From JACVRN01 sp036389255 (GTDB lineage: Bacteria; Acidobacteriota; Blastocatellia; Pyrinomonadales; Pyrinomonadaceae): 30,090 nt of DNA. How positions within the stretch are numbered: position 1 is the first letter of the stretch; the number at the start of each line of letters is the position of its first letter. A model generated the notes under the pieces. That model did not search any database, was not told the origin of the DNA, and saw nothing but the letters and a program-made list of their open reading frames with translations. The stretch is from assembly GCA_036389255.1 (NCBI GenBank), contig DASVQI010000045.1, positions 1 through 30,090 on the forward strand, written 5' to 3'. Below are positions 28,995 through 30,090 of the stretch, in pieces. The translations under genes were made by a program, and so were the position numbers.

Positions 28995-29216
28995 ATGAAA
29001 TTAAGAAAACTGTTGCAAGTAGCTACCTTAACCCTGTTGATAGCAATAACGGTTAAAGCAGGCGAGATGAATAATCCAGGAATTACCAAGCCGCCCGTTG
29101 ACTGCTCTGACCCTACAGTGCAATGTACTCAGTCCAATTCAGACACGACATCAGCGACAGAAGGTAGCGCGTCAATTACTGATGTGATTTTGGACTACTT
29201 AGGTAGCCTTATATAA
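28995..29216 (+). CDS. Secreted small peptide precursor, candidate signal
   Basis: The ATG at 28995 has AGGAG 6 nt upstream and yields 73 residues. A basic start (MKLRK) and hydrophobic helix (VATLTLLIAITV) end in VKA before Gly23, a good signal peptidase I site. The mature 50 residues begin GEMNNPGITKPPVD, contain two Cys (37 and 44) that may form a disulfide, a Ser/Thr-rich linker and a hydrophobic C-terminus (ITDVILDYLGSLI). It is the first gene rightward of the operator. The size and position recall peptide precursors next to TPR receptors of the RRNPP type, although no sequence relation is claimed. A host-envelope effector is the alternative. Confidence 0.7.
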   Translation: MKLRKLLQVATLTLLIAITVKAGEMNNPGITKPPVDCSDPTVQCTQSNSDTTSATEGSASITDVILDYLGSLI

Positions 29217-29418
29217 CGTCGGGAAATTGATTTAAGCCTTAAACAGAAACTCACAGCCTCATCTGCGAGGATGGCGGCGCGGTCATAGTGTGCCTATCGG
29301 GAGACAATGGGTAGCTATTAGTGTGCCGCATTCTATGTTAGCTCCTCTATTTAAGCAACATTTATGTGCCATATACGATTTCTCCAAACCCTCCAAAGAT
29401 AATCCATCCTACACCCTT
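29217..29418. other. Intergenic stretch, nothing recognised
   Basis: About 200 bases between the peptide gene and the next promoter. Both strands carry several stops and no start with a ribosome site. AT-rich; a short TTTAAGCCTTAAA symmetry near 29231-29243 is the only structure noted. Confidence 0.5.
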
Positions 29419-29481
29419 GCAGGCATATTGTCAATATTTTGATAACAAAGTGTTGACATAATGCCTGCATATTGCTACAAT
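29419..29481 (+). promoter_or_regulatory. Strong sigma70-type promoter with operator
   Basis: TTGACA (29453-29458), a 17-bp spacer and TACAAT (29476-29481) form a near-consensus promoter. GCAGGCATATTGTCAA (29419-29434) and TTGACATAATGCCTGC (29453-29468) are inverted repeats with two central mismatches; they share the CATAATGTCAA motif with the operators at 26636-26754. The right arm covers the -35 box, so repression by an RHH protein is likely. Confidence 0.82.
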
Positions 29482-29505
29482 CCTCTTCCAGATGGAGGTG
29501 GCCCG

Positions 29506-29613
29506 GTGATTAAACATCAGCAACGTGCCGAAAGTCCTCAAATTTTTATTAAAAATCTTTGCGTGGCGATGATTAGACACCGGCTACACGCCGAAGTCAT
29601 TAGGTTGTTCTGA
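29506..29613 (+). CDS. Leader-type ORF, 35 residues, with internal duplication
   Basis: GTG at 29506 with GGAGG 7 nt upstream, directly after the promoter at 29453. The product starts IKHQQRAES after the first residue and repeats as IRHRLHAEV 21 codons later, with matching DNA, so the frame is partly a duplication. The stop codon lies in the first arm of a terminator-like hairpin. A regulatory leader is possible, as is a small early protein. Confidence 0.5.
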   Translation: MIKHQQRAESPQIFIKNLCVAMIRHRLHAEVIRLF

Positions 29614-29636
29614 AAGATTTACCTCAGAACGTTTTC
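29607..29636 (+). terminator. Terminator-like hairpin after leader ORF
   Basis: GTTCTGA (29607-29613) pairs with TCAGAAC (29624-29630), loop of 10 nt, followed by GTTTTC. The stem is short and the T-run only four, so it may act as an attenuator rather than a full terminator between the leader and the next gene. Confidence 0.45.
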
Positions 29637-29665
29637 ATATCTGAGAAATAAATTGGAGTTTTGAG

Positions 29666-30090
29666 ATGTCAACAGCCGAAGTCACAATCAACGACCTTTG
29701 CTCGGACGGACGCGCTGACATCTACCACGGACATTGCTTTCTCTCGAAGGGGGCTTCCCTAATGAATAGATGGCTCACATCAATCCGCCTGCTCTTTCGC
29801 CGCCTTCTGGTAGACCGATCCGCCCGTCAGGTCGAGCTTGAGAACATAGAGCTGCGGGCTCGCCTGAACTGGATGCGCAAAGCCATTGAGGTGCAGCGAG
29901 CACACGTCCTCGACCGCGTGCCAAGGCAGTTCATCGCCGCAGACCTTCACCGGCTGAAAACCGAGTGGAGAATAGCTAAAGAGACAGGCTGGACGATTAG
30001 CTATATCAGGTCACTGCCACTTCATGAGAGAAACGAGATTGTGCGGCAAATTAATGAAGACGATGCTGAGCGGGCGCGCCTGCTAAGACA
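29666..30090 (+). CDS. Rightward gene running off the window, tail-GT-like C-terminus
   Basis: Open from ATG 29666 (GGAG 7 nt upstream) or ATG 29762 (AAGGGGG 8 nt upstream) to the window edge. The middle has a basic helix (WLTSIRLLFRRLLVDRSARQ) and a coiled stretch (VELENIELRARLNWMRKAIE). From 29950 the DNA equals the left inverted repeat and the frame is the one of the GT-like tail extension (LKTEWRIAKETGW, IRSLPLHERNE). Either this is a genuine second gene sharing that C-terminus, or an assembly junction has joined an early gene to tail sequence. The frame match favours a biological basis but does not prove it. Confidence 0.5.
   Translation, partial: MSTAEVTINDLCSDGRADIYHGHCFLSKGASLMNRWLTSIRLLFRRLLVDRSARQVELENIELRARLNWMRKAIEVQRAHVLDRVPRQFIAADLHRLKTEWRIAKETGWTISYIRSLPLHERNEIVRQINEDDAERARLLR
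29950..30090. repeat. Right copy of 141-bp terminal inverted repeat
   Basis: Exact reverse complement of 1-141. On the plus strand it is in frame with the partial gene that starts at 29666. See left copy for interpretation. Confidence 0.95.

Noticed and set aside
1..30090. CRISPR arrays, tRNA or rRNA genes
   Set aside because: No regular direct-repeat/spacer array was seen and no cloverleaf with a TTCGA-type arm could be supported by eye.

Overview
The window reads as most of a temperate, contractile-tailed phage or prophage (Caudoviricetes, Mu-like head-tail gene order) from an uncultured host. Evidence is a nearly unbroken leftward series of overlapping genes: small and large terminase, portal, protease, scaffold, decoration and capsid proteins, gp36/gp37-like connectors, tail sheath, tail tube and tail chaperone. 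Tape measure, baseplate, fibres, endolysin, integrase or transposase are absent, so the genome continues beyond the window. I cannot assign the host from sequence alone. The holin-like and CHASE3-like membrane proteins and AGGAG-type ribosome sites fit a bacterium, probably didermal.

Layout, right to left, which is the main direction of transcription. Bases 26,160-30,090 form a visibly more AT-rich control region. It holds a 622-residue repressor-like protein (TPR repeats, Fis-type helix-turn-helix, LexA/S24-like tail), a divergent gene for a 73-residue secreted peptide with a perfect 22-bp palindrome between them, two ribbon-helix-helix proteins with shared operators, a short leader ORF, and a partial rightward gene. 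Bases 16,599-26,152 are early/middle genes: cold-shock protein, many small Cys-rich proteins, a winged-helix protein, a second proteasome-like hydrolase, an MmcB-like nuclease, an OB-fold-like protein, and a replication initiator whose coding sequence contains six iterons.

Bases 8,474-16,508 are one late operon: holin-like protein, lipoprotein, a three-gene signalling-like cassette (CHASE3-type membrane sensor, membrane coiled-coil protein, stand-alone receiver domain), metallopeptidase, terminases, portal and a proteasome-beta-like Ntn hydrolase in the slot of the prohead protease. Bases 1-8,329 are scaffold, capsid and tail genes. Each of these two late blocks is preceded by the same 25-bp element, with a -10-like hexamer 25 nt further downstream in both cases, so I propose two activator-dependent late promoters.

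The most interesting candidates are: (1) a peptide-plus-TPR-repressor communication module with an S24 domain that seems to lack its catalytic lysine; (2) a proteasome-like protease for capsid maturation with a diverged early paralogue carrying Cys in place of Thr1; (3) a phage-borne CHASE3/coiled-coil/receiver cassette without a kinase; (4) the intragenic iteron origin; (5) four copies of an 18-bp palindrome at the 3' ends of leftward genes. The window ends carry an exact 141-bp inverted repeat, which may be biological or an assembly-graph effect.
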